Below, piece after piece: positions 1 through 11,200 of a DNA stretch of 64,000 nucleotides (position 1 is the first letter of the stretch; each line of letters opens with the position of its first letter). The position numbers and the translations under genes were made by a program. Source of the stretch: Lantana camara. Lineage: Eukaryota; Streptophyta; Magnoliopsida; Lamiales; Verbenaceae. A model generated the notes under the pieces. The model worked only from the letters and a program-made list of their open reading frames with translations. It was not told the origin of the DNA and did not search any database. The DNA is taken from contig CM074864.1 in NCBI GenBank assembly GCA_037501455.1, forward strand, positions 25,724,001 through 25,788,000, given 5' to 3'.

Positions 1-1901
1 CTTAGGGATCGAGCTAAAGCATGGCTGAGTACTGTCCCAAACGAATCCTTTCAGACTTAGGCAGTATTATCTCAGGCTTTCCTAGCAAAGTTCTTTCCAC
101 TTAGCAAAACCACGAAGTACAGGAATGATATCAAGGTTTCAGGCAGTTGGATGGAGAGTCTTTCTATGAAGCTTGGGAAAGATTTAAGGATTTACAGAAC
201 AAGTGTCCACATCACGGAATTCCCGGATGGTTATTGATTCAAACTTTTTACAATGGGATGTCCCCCACCTTTAGAGGAGCGGTGGATGACACAGCTGGCG
301 GAGCATTCTTAACCAAATCTGAAGCAGTTGCTACTGAGTTATTTGACAATATGACACAGAACGATGTTTTTGTGCATGAAAGGAGCCATTCGGAACCAGC
401 GAAGATGCAAATAGGAGCCATAGAGTTAGATGGTTTAACCGCCATCAATGCTAAATTTGAAGCGCTTAACAAGAAATTGGACCAACTAACTGTCAATGCA
501 GTTGGGATACAATCCCAACCAGTTCAGGTAACATGTGAAATCTGTAGTGGTCCACATGATTTTAATATGTGTCCTCATACCAATGCAGGAGAACAGGTAT
601 AAGAGCAGGTGAATTACGCAAATAACTTCAAACCAGCAAATGATCCCTACTCAAACACCTACAATCCAGGATGGAAGAACCACCCCAATTTATCGTGGTC
701 TAATAATCAGAATGTTTAACAACCACCCCAACCTAGGCCACAGTTCCCACCTAGGTAGCAATTTCAACCAAGACCACCAGCCCAATTTAATGTTGCACCA
801 CCTCAGCAGGGGCAAAAGCAGGGTTGGGAGGTTGCGCTTGAAAAGTTCATAACAGTGTCTACAGGTCAACATCAGAAGTTGGAAGCCCAAGTAGATCAAG
901 TGGTAAATCAGACCAAAACTTTGGAGATTCAGATTGGTCAGATTGCCCAATCCTTGAATCTGCGAGGCCTAGGAATGCTACCAAGCCAAACCGAAAACAA
1001 TCCGAAGGAGCAATGCTAGGCCATAATTGTAGGAGACAATAGAGATACAGAAGGACCGAACGAGTGTGCAAGTTCGGATGTTAAGGAGGTTGTGCTTGAA
1101 AAAGGAGTACTTGAGAAGGCTGACGAGAAAATTGATTTTGAGAATGAGAAACTAGAGGAAGAAGTGATTCAAGAGGTGATTTCAAGCAAGGAGAAGCCTG
1201 AGAACTTCACAACTATGCTACTGACAGAGGAATACAGTGCTGTTATTCAGCATAAGCTTCCTCCAAAGCTTCAAGATCCAGGGAGTTCTTCAATACCCCT
1301 TACTATTGGTTCTTTACAATTTCATAATGTTCTATGTTATTTAGGAGCTAGTGTGAGTTTAATTCCATTATCTACTTGCAGGAAATTAGGAGTGAAAGAG
1401 CTCACGCCGACATATAAGACACTCTAATTAGCAGATAGATCTGTGAAATATCCGACAGGAATTTTGGAAGACATTTTGGTAAAAGTTGGAAAATTTCATA
1501 TCCCCACTGATTTTGTAGTTCTTGATATTGAGAGCGATGAGAGGATGCCATTGATACTTGGAAGACCGTTTCTGGCTACGGACGGAGTAGATATTGATGT
1601 TCAGAATGGACGACTCACATTCAAAATAGGAGATGAAAGAATGGAGTTCAGGAACTTTGGTTGCAGGACACCATCCGCAAGTCCAGATAAGTGTTGCATG
1701 ATTACGGTTGTCAATAATACGCCCGAAGGAGAAACTCTGTATACGGAGCAAAGAGATGCAGTTGATTGGCAGAGAGGAACGAAGTTTCAGAAAGCGAGAA
1801 TGAAGGATGCTTTGGATTTAAATACTTGGAGATCAAGCTCTGGGTTCGAGAGTAACAAGAACGAGGTCACTCCTTGTGACTCGTTGCTTGGGAATTACTA
1901 A
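1..1901 (+). pseudogene. gag-pro: gag-protease of element C (decayed)
   Basis: The reading frame from about 133 to 1901 matches capsid (DGESFYEAWERFKDLQNKCP), a zinc knuckle C-X2-C-X3-H-X4-C (CEICSGPHDFNMC, about 534-572) and a retropepsin (VLCYLGASVSLIP, then LILGRPFLAT). Bases 1-130 continue capsid in another frame: a missing T near 131 shifts the frame. In-frame stops lie at 58-60 (first frame), 600-602, 717-719, 756-758, 1017-1019 and 1425-1427; most are CAA, CAG or TGG changed by one transition. The catalytic Asp of the DLGAS motif is Tyr (TAT, 1338-1340), so the protease would be dead even if translated. The knuckle spacing X3 instead of X4 is shared with A and B and looks ancestral. 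No RT frame follows. Confidence 0.85.
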
Positions 1902-1949
1902 TCCCAGATTGGTTTCTGCAGTCAAGCTAACGACTATAACTTAGAACTA

Positions 1950-2052
1950 ACTTTTCCCTTTTCCATTTCTCTTGTTTTGTTTTTGTTTTTGTTGTTTTCG
2001 TTCCTGTAGTCCTTGTTTTCTCGGAATAATTGAGCTGTCTCTCTCGTTGCAG
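1950..2052 (+). promoter_or_regulatory. candidate 3' splice site after gag-protease (C)
   Basis: A T/C-rich tract runs from about 1950 to 2050 and ends in GTTGCAG, with AG at 2051-2052. The same arrangement follows protease in A (AG at 34322-34323, minus strand) and B (41491-41492, minus strand), after the shared codons for ANDYNLEL. Downstream of all three lies a conserved block around GACCGTGATTTGAGC. This fits an acceptor for a spliced subgenomic RNA, but splicing is inferred only. Confidence 0.45.
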
Positions 2053-2347
2053 GTAACTTGATGGTGTACTAGGTACCCAGGTGCTAGATGGTGAGAGGGC
2101 CGTGATTTGAGCGTCATTGTCAATATTGAGGTCCATTTAATTTATTAGTATGCTTGTGCATGGTTTAATTATATTGATTGAGAAGAATGAATCGTTGATT
2201 TGAATTATTCAAGGTAATTATGTGTTTATTTGAAAATGGTGAACTGTGATTTGATTGAATATTATGAGTTAATTTCAGTTGATTGACGTGATTGAGCACC
2301 ATTAGTTGTGTGTATGTGTTTTACATAAGTTTTGGGTGGAGTCTTCA
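2053..2347 (+). other. non-coding spacer of element C
   Basis: No open frame or recognisable domain. It is collinear with 34036-34320 in A and 41200-41490 in B (minus strand), including the motif GACCGTGATTTGAGC near 2099. Reverse transcriptase would be expected here in a complete gypsy element and is absent. Confidence 0.6.
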
Positions 2348-2475
2348 GTAACGGGCGTTACACCATTGTTAGTAACTTTTGGTAACGCCTGTCAATGGAC
2401 ACAGGCGTGTTCGGCGACAGGGGTAACGCCCGTTACCCCTTTGTCTTAGGAACACCGGTAACGCCCGTTACCGGT
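2348..2475 (+). repeat. GTAACG-SS-CGTTAC palindrome cluster (C, internal)
   Basis: Three palindromes share arms GTAACG/CGTTAC around GG or CC: 2348-2361; 2419-2440 with outer arms AGGGG/CCCCT; 2454-2475 with outer arms ACCG/CGGT. A decayed unit starts near 2381. The outer bases differ between units but remain self-complementary within each unit. The cluster lies about 90 bp upstream of a TATA box. Confidence 0.9.
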
Positions 2476-2565
2476 CCGACTGGCGAAAATTGGATTTTAG
2501 GACCACGTTTTTTGGGTTAATTTAAGTCTTGTCCTACCCAATTTCGGTTTTCTTTCCCCCAAACC

Positions 2566-2700
2566 TATAAATACACTTGCACCCACTTATCCCACCTTAC
2601 TAGAGATTCAATTGTTCCCTTGGGCCAATCATCTTCAAGTAACAAGCAAGAAGCTTCCCCACCAAGTTTCATTCTTTACTCTCTTGTGAATCAGAGTAAG
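2566..2700 (+). promoter_or_regulatory. internal promoter and splice-donor-like site (C)
   Basis: TATAAATA at 2566-2573 is followed by a C-rich leader and GTAAGTTA starting at 2696. A (TATA 33782-33789, donor 25973-25974) and B (TATATAT about 40895, donor 40776-40777) have the same order on the minus strand. In those copies the donor leads into a roughly 400-nt intron before ORF1. In C the ORF1 body is missing. Confidence 0.6.
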
Positions 2701-3000
2701 TTACCACTCCTTTGTCTTAGAGTAATTTTTTTTGTTTTGGAGCTAATTTTTCCAATCTAAGGGATGAGAATTAGGATTGAATTGCGCGTTAGAGATCACC
2801 ACGAGATTAAATTGATGAATTTTGAGAGGTTAACTATGGTAGAATTAGGATTAATGCTTTAAATTGAAGTAACTTGAATTGGGTTAAAATTTTGAAGAAT
2901 CTTAAAGTTCTAGGTAGCCTTGTTTTTGAATTTCGGAGTTGAAGGTAGAGAATTATGAGCTTGAATTGTAGTAATTAAGCTAGTGTGAATTTGAGATTTA
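2701..3000 (+). other. intron-like non-coding sequence, ORF1 deleted
   Basis: AT-rich sequence with no open frame, sitting where A and B carry the leader intron and ORF1. It passes into LTR sequence near 3000; the exact deletion junction could not be fixed by eye. Confidence 0.4.
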
Positions 3001-3665
3001 ATAGAGTGAATAACTTGAGTTAAGACTCACCCACTAGGCTTAAGCACACAAGGTGTTGCGATGGCTTGATCACCCTTAGCATGTGTCACAATTACATATA
3101 AATCGAAAGAGTGATGGTAGTTTAGAGGGTTTTCAATACTTTGGGAGTTGTAGGGTACAAAGAGATTTGGTCCAAGCTTATACAACAGTAATCTTATTCC
3201 ATGTTGAGCTGCTAGAATACTGAATTACACTAGTCTTGTTCCTATGGTTTAGTTAACTATTGGTGATTGTGAGAGCAACATTGAACACTAATTAAGAGCT
3301 TGGTTACACCTCGAGAGAGGGTAATTCAAATATAAGTGACTAGGTTGTAGAATTACACTTGTCAAACAGGTATCACATTGGCTCTTGATTGTATGATTCA
3401 AAGCTTTTTCCCCTGCCTATTTAGTTTACTGAAGTAAATTCGAGTATTTAAATTGTTAATTGCAATTTTAGTTTCGTTACTTGTTAAATTTTTGCATCAA
3501 TAGATTAATAGAAATAACATTGAATTCGTTAAGTCTTTAGATTAGAGATGAATAGAGAGTAGTGATTGATTTCCCTTCCCTGTGGGTTCGATCCTATTGT
3601 GCTATGCGTATGTTAGTGTACACTTGCACGATTGGTTTTTAACTTTAGTAAAATCAGATACAACA
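3000..3665 (+). repeat. 3' LTR remnant of element C
   Basis: Matches the reverse complement of the LTRs at 36135-36800, 43123-43401 and 55804-56450, including TGTGGGTTCGATCCTATTG and GTGTACACTTGCACGATTGG. It ends in CA at 3665. The U3 half with TATA box and palindromes is missing, so this LTR could not act as a promoter as its relatives might. The left edge is approximate. Confidence 0.75.
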
Positions 3666-3725
3666 GTCCACAACCGGTATCAAGTACCCAAGAACTAGAA
3701 ATATACCTTTCTTTAGAGTAGCCTT
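3666..3725 (-). pseudogene. copia protease N-terminus, cut by element C
   Basis: Read on the minus strand, the last 40 bases before the junction encode SSSWVLDTGCGL, the retropepsin active-site motif (LDTG) of copia Pol. The frame differs from gag, and a stop follows the zinc knuckle, so this copy has lost continuity between gag and protease. The sequence stops at 3666 where C's LTR begins. Confidence 0.75.
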
Positions 3726-3728
3726 GTA

Positions 3729-4538
3729 CTATGGGCAGTTTCTCGTCCAATGTCCCGCTTTGCCACAATGGAAGCAAACATCCTCTTTCTGATTACGCTT
3801 CTTCTTTTGGGTCTTCCCCTTCGAAATGCCACCAGCGGGCCTAAGGGGTTTCTTCTTCTTCTTTTGGGCTTTCTTGCCCTTACCTTTAGAAGGCCCGGAA
3901 GAGGAAGATGGAGCATTCATCATCAGAACCTTATTGTCCTTCTTGATCGTGTTTTCAGCAGTCACAAGCTGACTAATCAGCTCAGCTACAGTAGCACCAG
4001 CATGATTCATGTTGAAGTTAAGGACAAATGGGTTGAATGATGGTAGGAGCGAGGCTAGCAACAAGTCTACTGAAAGCTCATCTTTCAGTGGCATGTCCAT
4101 GGAAGCAAGTTTCTCAGTAAAGGCGAGAAACTTGAGTCCATATTCATGGACACTTGAACCTTCCCTCATTCTCAAATGGAACAATTCCTTTGAAGTGTTA
4201 AACCTTGTAACACGTTCATGAGGCAAGTAAAGTTGCTCTAAGTGGTCGTAAATCTCCCAAGCAAATTCCATGGCCTCATGTTGCCTTTGCAAGTCCGGAG
4301 ACATGTTAGCCAACATAAGGCAACGGGCTTGGACATTATCATCCTTCCACTTCTGGATCGCGTCCCGCTCGGCCCGAGTGGGAGCGTCCCCTTCGGGACT
4401 AGGCTCCCCTTCGAATAGAACATAAGTTCTCTTCTCAGAATCTAAAATGATTTTCAGATTCCTTAGCCAGTCAGTATAGTTGGGACCAGTCAACTTGTTT
4501 GAATCGAGGATCGATACAAGAGGGTTTTTGGTTGCCAT
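3729..4538 (-). CDS. gag: copia Gag (nucleocapsid-capsid) of element 1
   Basis: An intact 269-residue frame starting MATKNPLVSILDSNKLTGPN, the usual start of plant copia Gag. Residues 1 to about 200 form the UBN2/DUF4219-type capsid (WEIYDHLEQLYL, SLLPSFNPFVLNFNMN). A basic stretch (KGKGKKAQKKKKK, about 215-250) precedes one zinc knuckle, C255-X2-C258-X4-H263-X4-C268. The protein would package element RNA in cytoplasmic particles. The same ATG context and first codons occur in copia 2 at 30040, which supports the start. It ends at a stop just after the knuckle, where intact elements continue to protease. The frame is open, but its element is broken. Confidence 0.9.
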   Translation of the reverse strand: MATKNPLVSILDSNKLTGPNYTDWLRNLKIILDSEKRTYVLFEGEPSPEGDAPTRAERDAIQKWKDDNVQARCLMLANMSPDLQRQHEAMEFAWEIYDHLEQLYLPHERVTRFNTSKELFHLRMREGSSVHEYGLKFLAFTEKLASMDMPLKDELSVDLLLASLLPSFNPFVLNFNMNHAGATVAELISQLVTAENTIKKDNKVLMMNAPSSSSGPSKGKGKKAQKKKKKPLRPAGGISKGKTQKKKRNQKEDVCFHCGKAGHWTRNCP

Positions 4539-6560
4539 TTCAAAACACGTAGAGAATCACAGAATCTACGACCTGAATGGTAAAACAGAGAACTAGTGAG
4601 CATGCTGAAATATAACGGTATGCAAAATATAAGGTCTTTAATCTAATGTAGCTCCCACTGTTTTTCAAAGATCTATAATTCCCAAAGATCTAAGAGGAAC
4701 ACGTTTCTCAAAGGGTACTAAGATCCTAAGCATTTTACCTCGAACCCACGACTCGCGGACATTCAAAGTAAAACCCTAGGTAGGTAAAACTTACAAATTC
4801 TAACACCTTTAGAACTCTTAGTAATTGTTTTTCGCATCACCTATCTTTCAATATGGACCCGTGACTCGTGCGACATCCACATTTTCTTAGGCGTTAAGCT
4901 AGACCCATCAATCATAAGATCATGATCAAAACTTAGTTCGAACGACCCACGACTCGCGAACATCGCCCTCGCCAAAATTGGCCACGAAATGTTGATCATT
5001 TAAAATGATCAATTAGGTAGCTAAGAACTAATAAGCTCCACTAGCTATCCCACGACTTGCGGACAATAACTAGCTTCACTTACCAAACTTAAAACCTATT
5101 GATGGAATGCTAGGAATTTAATTCAAAATTTGCATCTCGAATTAAACACCTATTATTCGAAATGAGCTTAATATTTAATGGGAATTTCCGAATCAACCGG
5201 AGAGTTGTCCGATTCGACCTCACCAACATATATGTTATCCAATTTTATTAGTCTTGATTAATGCAAGTACAATTTAAATGCATTTCAAACAAGCACATAA
5301 ACAGATAACATGTCCTAGCATGATACTAACATGAGATGATCATGGGTCTATCCTATCTTATGCGTGAAAAGTGGGAGCCACTCCACTATCACAATTCTAA
5401 CATACATGCCACATAAATAGTTTATATCACATAAGGGAAAGCAGTAACAAAATACGAGCCCTATCTCTATTACATTTTCCCCTCCATAACATTTTCAGGG
5501 GTCTTCACTTATGGCCTCCTTGTTACTTGAATGTGGTTCATCTTACTCCGTGGGTGCATTGTCTCCAAAATGAAAATAAAAACCTCACCACCTATTCTAC
5601 TCTCCAAAAAAAAAAAAAATGAAAAAGTACTGAAAAGTAATAAGGCTCAATCATCATATTGGCCTTAGACAAATACACGGGGCATACCCCGGCCTCAATA
5701 CAGTAATATGGAAAGCCACATAATAAATCACATAACAGTACGTATATAAGTGAGGCTCCAACCTCAACTGAAAAACGCAACTATAGGGCTCCAACCCCAA
5801 TTTAAACCTTTTCTATAAAACCCGAAAAACAATAAACTAATAAAATTCCATTAATTTCTGAAAATTAATTATTTTTATTCTTTCAATATTTTGAGAAAAT
5901 AAAGTCTTTAATTTTCCAAAATTTAAATCACTTTTAATTTCTCAAAATCCCAATTTAAACAATTATTACAAAAAAAAACATTTAATTTAAATAAAACAAA
6001 AATTTGCAGTAAAATTAAATTGGGATTGGATTGGACTAAACACGAAAATCAAGATCGCGGAACGAACGGCCCGGAATGCCCGGACTGTCCGCCCGCACGC
6101 CGCGCGACGTCGTGCGCTAGGCGGGCACGCCAGCACCACGGGCGATCGGCAGCAGAAGGCTGCCAGAGCACGCGCACATCGTGCGCAGCAGCAGGTGGTC
6201 GTGCCGGGCGAGGCTCCCGCGCGATTGCGGGAGGCGAGCAAGCGCGCCTAGGCACGGGCGAGAAGCAGCGGCGGACAGTCCCGCGCGGTTACGGGACTGC
6301 TGGGTGGACGGGCGCGCGGGCCTAGGTGTGCTACGCCTTAGCTCATCTAGGCTCGCGTTATAGTAACGCGATTTCGTGTTTCGTACTTTTAGTTCAAAAA
6401 CCAAAAACAATCCAAAATTTAAAACACGATTTAAATATATTTGATCCAAATAATTTCAATCAAATTTTTGAAAACGGTTTTGAGAAACTTTTAGGACAAA
6501 TACGGTTTCGTAATTCAGGTTTTCTAAAAGAACTCAAGAATACTCAAGATTAACGAGGTG
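4539..6560 (-). other. copia 1 non-coding leader
   Basis: About 2 kb between primer site and gag, without a plausible gene. It matches the copia 2 leader (27989-30039), including four to five copies of a GAC/CTCGCGGAC-type phrase (for example near 4745, 4867, 4955, 5052; complement reads GTCCGCGAGTCGTGGG). The first 500 bases after the primer site hold a strongly GC-rich island. Confidence 0.7.
6050..6330 (-). repeat. GC-rich hairpin cluster in copia 1 leader
   Basis: A GC-rich, CpG-dense island in AT-rich DNA. Inverted repeats: 6214-6233, arms CTCCCGC/GCGGGAG around GCGATT; 6276-6299, arms CAGTCCCG/CGGGACTG around CGCGGTTA. Copia 2 has the same kind of unit with different outer arms. Position between primer site and gag is where packaging or dimerisation signals sit in retroelement RNA; that role is inferred. 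Confidence 0.75.
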
Positions 6561-6572
6561 GCTCTGATACCA
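6561..6572 (-). other. primer binding site (tRNA-iMet type), copia 1
   Basis: The minus strand reads TGGTATCAGAGC, the common plant primer site complementary to initiator tRNA-Met, two bases from the LTR end CCAACA. Confidence 0.9.
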
Positions 6573-7290
6573 CTTGTTGGAAAAACGGAATCAAAAAGCA
6601 ACGGAAATATAAAAATTTTCCAACAAAAGGATCGAAACTCGCAATCATGAATCCAAATTCGTAAGGTAAAGAAACTTACTTTTCAATAATCTTTCTTGAT
6701 GCGTTTCAAGCCACCCAAGAACGCTCTTCTCGCGGCTTGATCCTCTCTCATTGGTAAAGCCCGAATCTTTAAAAACTTCTAACTTGAAGCTCTCTAGAGA
6801 TAGTCCACCAACTTGACTATAATCTAACTAGTAAGGATGCTAGTTCTCTAGTTAGTGTTTAGGCATAACCTATGGTTTATGTGATCTTGGAGAAAGGATG
6901 GTGTTCAACACATGAACCAAGAAGAATCGATCAATCAATAAGGGGAGCTCGAGCTCCCCTATATATAGCTAGAGGGACGGCCGAACCTAGTCCTTTTGGA
7001 CTAAGAATTTGGTCCCTCTCTCTCATTACTTGATCATCAAGTAATTTCAAACCTTGATTTTGAATTCTAATTCAAATCAACTTTTAAGAGAGCTAAAATA
7101 TCCAAAACCCTTTTGAATAATATTATACTTTATTTATTTATTAATAAATAACTTATTTATCTAGTTAATTAATTCATAATTAATTAAGTAGATTAATTTC
7201 TCCAAAATAAGACTTTCATTTTAATTCAAAAATTAAACCAAAGTCTATTAAATAATTAACAAATTAATTATTTAATATATAAATAATATA

Positions 7291-7358
7291 CACGTGTGAC
7301 ACACGTGTCCCTAAGGACACATGCCAATCATGTGAACCACACGTGTGTTTCACACGTG
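7291..7358 (-). promoter_or_regulatory. CACGTG cluster in copia 1 U3
   Basis: Four CACGTG hexamers at 7291, 7302, 7340 and 7353, mostly in the longer palindrome CACACGTGTG. CACGTG is the plant G-box bound by bZIP and bHLH factors. The group lies about 330 bp upstream of the TATA box in the element's own orientation. Confidence 0.75.
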
Positions 7359-8275
7359 TGGAACCCTCTTAATATGATCAACTCGTTTAATCATTTAAAG
7401 CCTTAACTCATGTAACCAAGTTGTTGTGTGTGACCCTCTAGGTTCTCAATTCAATAGTAGTGACCCTAATTAATTAATTAACTAATTAATTAATCAGTCC
7501 ACAGTTTAAACGACCTTAGTCTAGCAACAGGTGTTTAACCCCTAGCTGAATTGGAATGTCTCGATTCGACAGAACCTTTAAGTCATTGATTCATGTGATA
7601 TACAATCCTCCTACTTACTATCTTTCAACCAAGATCTAGGGTAAGGGAATAATCAGAACCCTAAAAATCTGGTCTTAAAGCTAAGTGCATTTCATATCCA
7701 TTTGATCTCAATCCAAGAAACCCTTTTCTTGATGTCTTGATCTATTGCCTTGGCCAAGGACTCCATATGGCATATGAATGACTTACACAATAAGAGATCA
7801 CCTTGCAAATGCAAGTGTAGGTCCTTTCTTGATTCTCATTCACTTTCATGAATCACTTGTGCAGCCCCAGCATAAGCCTTGAATCAGTTGTCTAAGGTGA
7901 CACCCTTTAAAACTTATACCTAAGACTACAGAGTTAACTCATAAAGTGACATGGAACCTCAAGTCTAAGGATCAATTAATCATATCAATGACTCGTGAGA
8001 TATTTCCTAATCTGGAAGTTTCCATTTCTTGAAATAGAAACTTCGTTTCCCATTTAGGAATCTTCTCACACGGGCACCTCAATGAACTTACTTTAGAAGT
8101 AAGCACGCTCATGTATCACGCACGTATCAACTATACGCTTTGCACCTCCATGAAACAAGGTGGTCCTTCTTAAGGGCATGATCCCACAAGCAAACCTTAA
8201 AGGAGTCAGGTTGACACTCCCACTGTCTGTAGGACTCATCAGTTTGGAGTATTTTACTAATCATGACTTACGTGA

Positions 8276-11200
8276 TGTGACGCCCTGTTTTCTCGAAGGG
8301 CATCCTGACGACATTAACAAGTAAGTCTCTCCACTTGTGTGTGTTTAATTTAAGATTTTCTTGAGTTATGTGATTGAATGTAAATCCAATTTAGTATGTG
8401 ATCATTTGGATTATTCTATGATTTATTGTCAAGTTGATTTTAAATCCATCATGTTACTTAACTTGTTTAATTTCGGTTTACTTGAATTCCTTGAGACTAA
8501 TTGTCAATCATGTGTTTACGAAGTGTCGTTAAATTGTACATAAAGGTTTCTAAAATGAAATTGAACTAAACTCTAATTGGTAAATCTCTCTCTTTCATTT
8601 TAATTTATAAAATTAATTTGGAGCTTGAATGTTTATTCATAACTTTACCAATTTTATTTACGATTATTTGTACGCGCTATTACTCTTTGCTACGCGATAA
8701 GGATACCCGGTTATATATAGCTTGTGCACAAGACACATTTCTCCCAATCTCCTCTTCTCTCTCTTAGTTCTCTCTCTCTCATTCCCGCACACACACTACA
8801 CCTAAAACACACACTAGTCGTAACTTGGCCGTTTCTCGACGGAATTCAATGAATGAGTAGTCCATTTTGAAGAGCTCGACGAGAGGATCATGATGGTACA
8901 AAGATCTTAGCCAAACAACCAACGGTGGAGGAGATATCTACGATTTTCAGACGTAACTGCTCAAAGATCGAAAAATCGCGACTGCATTGCGACAGCAAAT
9001 TCGACAGCCTCGTTCGGCTTCCTCCGACATCGAAATATATCGAAATTGGTATGAAAATTCAACGTCTCGAAGAGATCTAAAATAATGGAAGTGGTGGCGC
9101 AGTCATTGGAGCAGCGGTGCCTCCACACGCGCGGCCCGAACATCACGCCGCTGGTGATGAATCTGGGCGAATTTCGCTAGCCATTTCCGGCGTTTCCGGT
9201 GGCGGTTTTGGGCGGATGAGATACCGATCTGAAGCTATTCTCATGGGGGATGAATTCTGGGTTGGTGGCACAACCATCGAAGTGGAGGTGGCGGCGCACG
9301 AGTAATATCTTGATTTAGTCTCACTACTCGAAGATGGTGTATTATGAATTATGGTAAATTGATAATTGTCATGTTTGTAAGTAATTAATTCCTAGTTGAA
9401 TAATTGTATAAACACTTTAAATGAACAATTATGCTTAGCAATCAACTAAGGATATGTATCGTAATAATTCTAAACTTTTATAAATGACTTAGGGGATGTA
9501 AGTGTAATATTTTTGAAACTATGAATGTGACTTGAGCTTGTGTACCAAACATGTTGTGAAGTTGAAAAGTATGATCTTAAGTGAATTAGATGCACTCTTT
9601 ATTTGTATCAGGCATGCCATCTATGTACAACAACTTTGTATGTTTATAGGATCAAGTTGCTCTTACTTATGCACCTTATAACTCGATATGAACTTGATGA
9701 TTAATTTTAATATTATGATTGAAACATGTGACATTGGATGATTTAATATGCATTTTGTGGACACATTGACTTCCTAAATTGATCTTGCATCTTTGGATAT
9801 GGAATTACGTGTTGGTTGCTTGTAAATATGACCTTGTTGAGCATTGATATGCCTTCAATGACCACGAAACCTTATCCAAGAACAACATGAACACTTATGC
9901 ATAACCACGATCATGTTGAGCAATGCCGTGCATCTTGTTTGGTTCATATAGAGTCTAAGTCTGGGCTTCTATATGTCTTGTCACGGAGTTTGGTGGTGCC
10001 GGTGGGCCCGAGGTTTAGAGTGTTTGGCCCTTCACACTCTCAGACTCTACCTTCACGAGGTGAGGTTTAGGATTTTATATAGTTATGCGACCTATGGCCT
10101 TTACATGCCGATTTCTACCCTTGCATGCGAGTATACCCTACTATAAATACGTATGTGTTGGATATGATATGTTTATGGTTTTACGTGCGTCCTGCGTGGG
10201 TGGAGGTCATGAGGCATAAAGTTCCATCGCGTAGGAATAAAAAAATATATAAACCAGTTTTTGAAGCATATGTAAGCTATTTTGGGAAAACTGTTGTATT
10301 TTAATTCTGTAGCGAGATTGCTATGAAAGATTGGCATATGTTATTTTATGATCTGTTCTATTGTAGATCTAAGGAGCTATGGGATAGACAACCCTGGAAC
10401 GGTATAGGACCGTCAGGGATCAGTCTGTTTGTAGTTCCGTTTGAGATATCTTCACGCGACTCGTGCTGTAGGGAAGTTGTGGTATCTTGAGCCTTCGGCT
10501 AAGGCCGGGGAGGACTCTTGTGGGTTCGCTACCCCTTGAGGGTGAGTCTATTTTAGACGGTTTATTCTCGATGGTATGGGGACGGTACATCTCCTCCATC
10601 ATTGGTGTAGAGGATGGATTGATTTTGATTTATGTTATGAGGAGTTGAGGTTGGAAGCTCGTACTCGCCGAGTAGTTGATTATGTTATGTTATGGAATTA
10701 TGAATCGGGATAGAGTCTTTCTGGAAAATGGTTTCTAAACTTATATCTATATCTTATTTGGGTTCTTTCAAAACGTTTTGGTATGCAACACCTATCCCCG
10801 GTTCATGAGTCCATCCTTTTATTTTGTGCTATGCTCTTTATACATATATATTGTGGGTGTGCGTTAGCCCCCTCACTCGGTCAAGTTGACTGACCCCTCA
10901 TTTAAACTTTTAGTTGCAGGTCTGTTGGTGTTTGCTAGGCGGGAGTGAGTCCTTTGAGTTGCACTTCGTCGGTCTAGCCTTTATAGTTGCATTTGTCTTT
11001 CATACACTTTACTTATGTCATGACTTGTAGACTTGAGATTATACTTTACCTTTCTATAGCCCTGTGTGGCATTCGTATTCGGCCCTGTGTAGCATTTGAT
11101 GATTATTACATTATGTTGATCGGATATTCGGGACTAGGTATCTATGCTAGTTGAACCCGTCACCTGTTATGTTTGTTGATATTCAGGACTAGTATATATG

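Larger units (their letters stand above)
1..3665 (+). mobile_element. Athila-like Ty3/gypsy element C, 3' portion
   Basis: The window opens inside gag of a plus-strand gypsy element. Order: decayed gag-protease, pyrimidine tract with AG, palindrome cluster, internal TATA box, splice-donor-like site, then an LTR end. The LTR stops exactly at ...ACAACA (3665), the mirror of the TGTTG start of the same LTR family at 36135 and 43123. The next base belongs to copia 1 protease, so C is inserted in copia 1. The expected target duplication is GTCCA (3666-3670); its partner lies left of the window. No reverse transcriptase or integrase follows the protease. Compared with A and B, C has also lost ORF1 and most of U3 of its 3' LTR. 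Confidence 0.85.

Noticed and set aside
6020..6449. Overlapping frames in the GC-rich copia leader
   Set aside because: GC-rich sequence lacks stops by composition; copia 2 does not keep the same frames.
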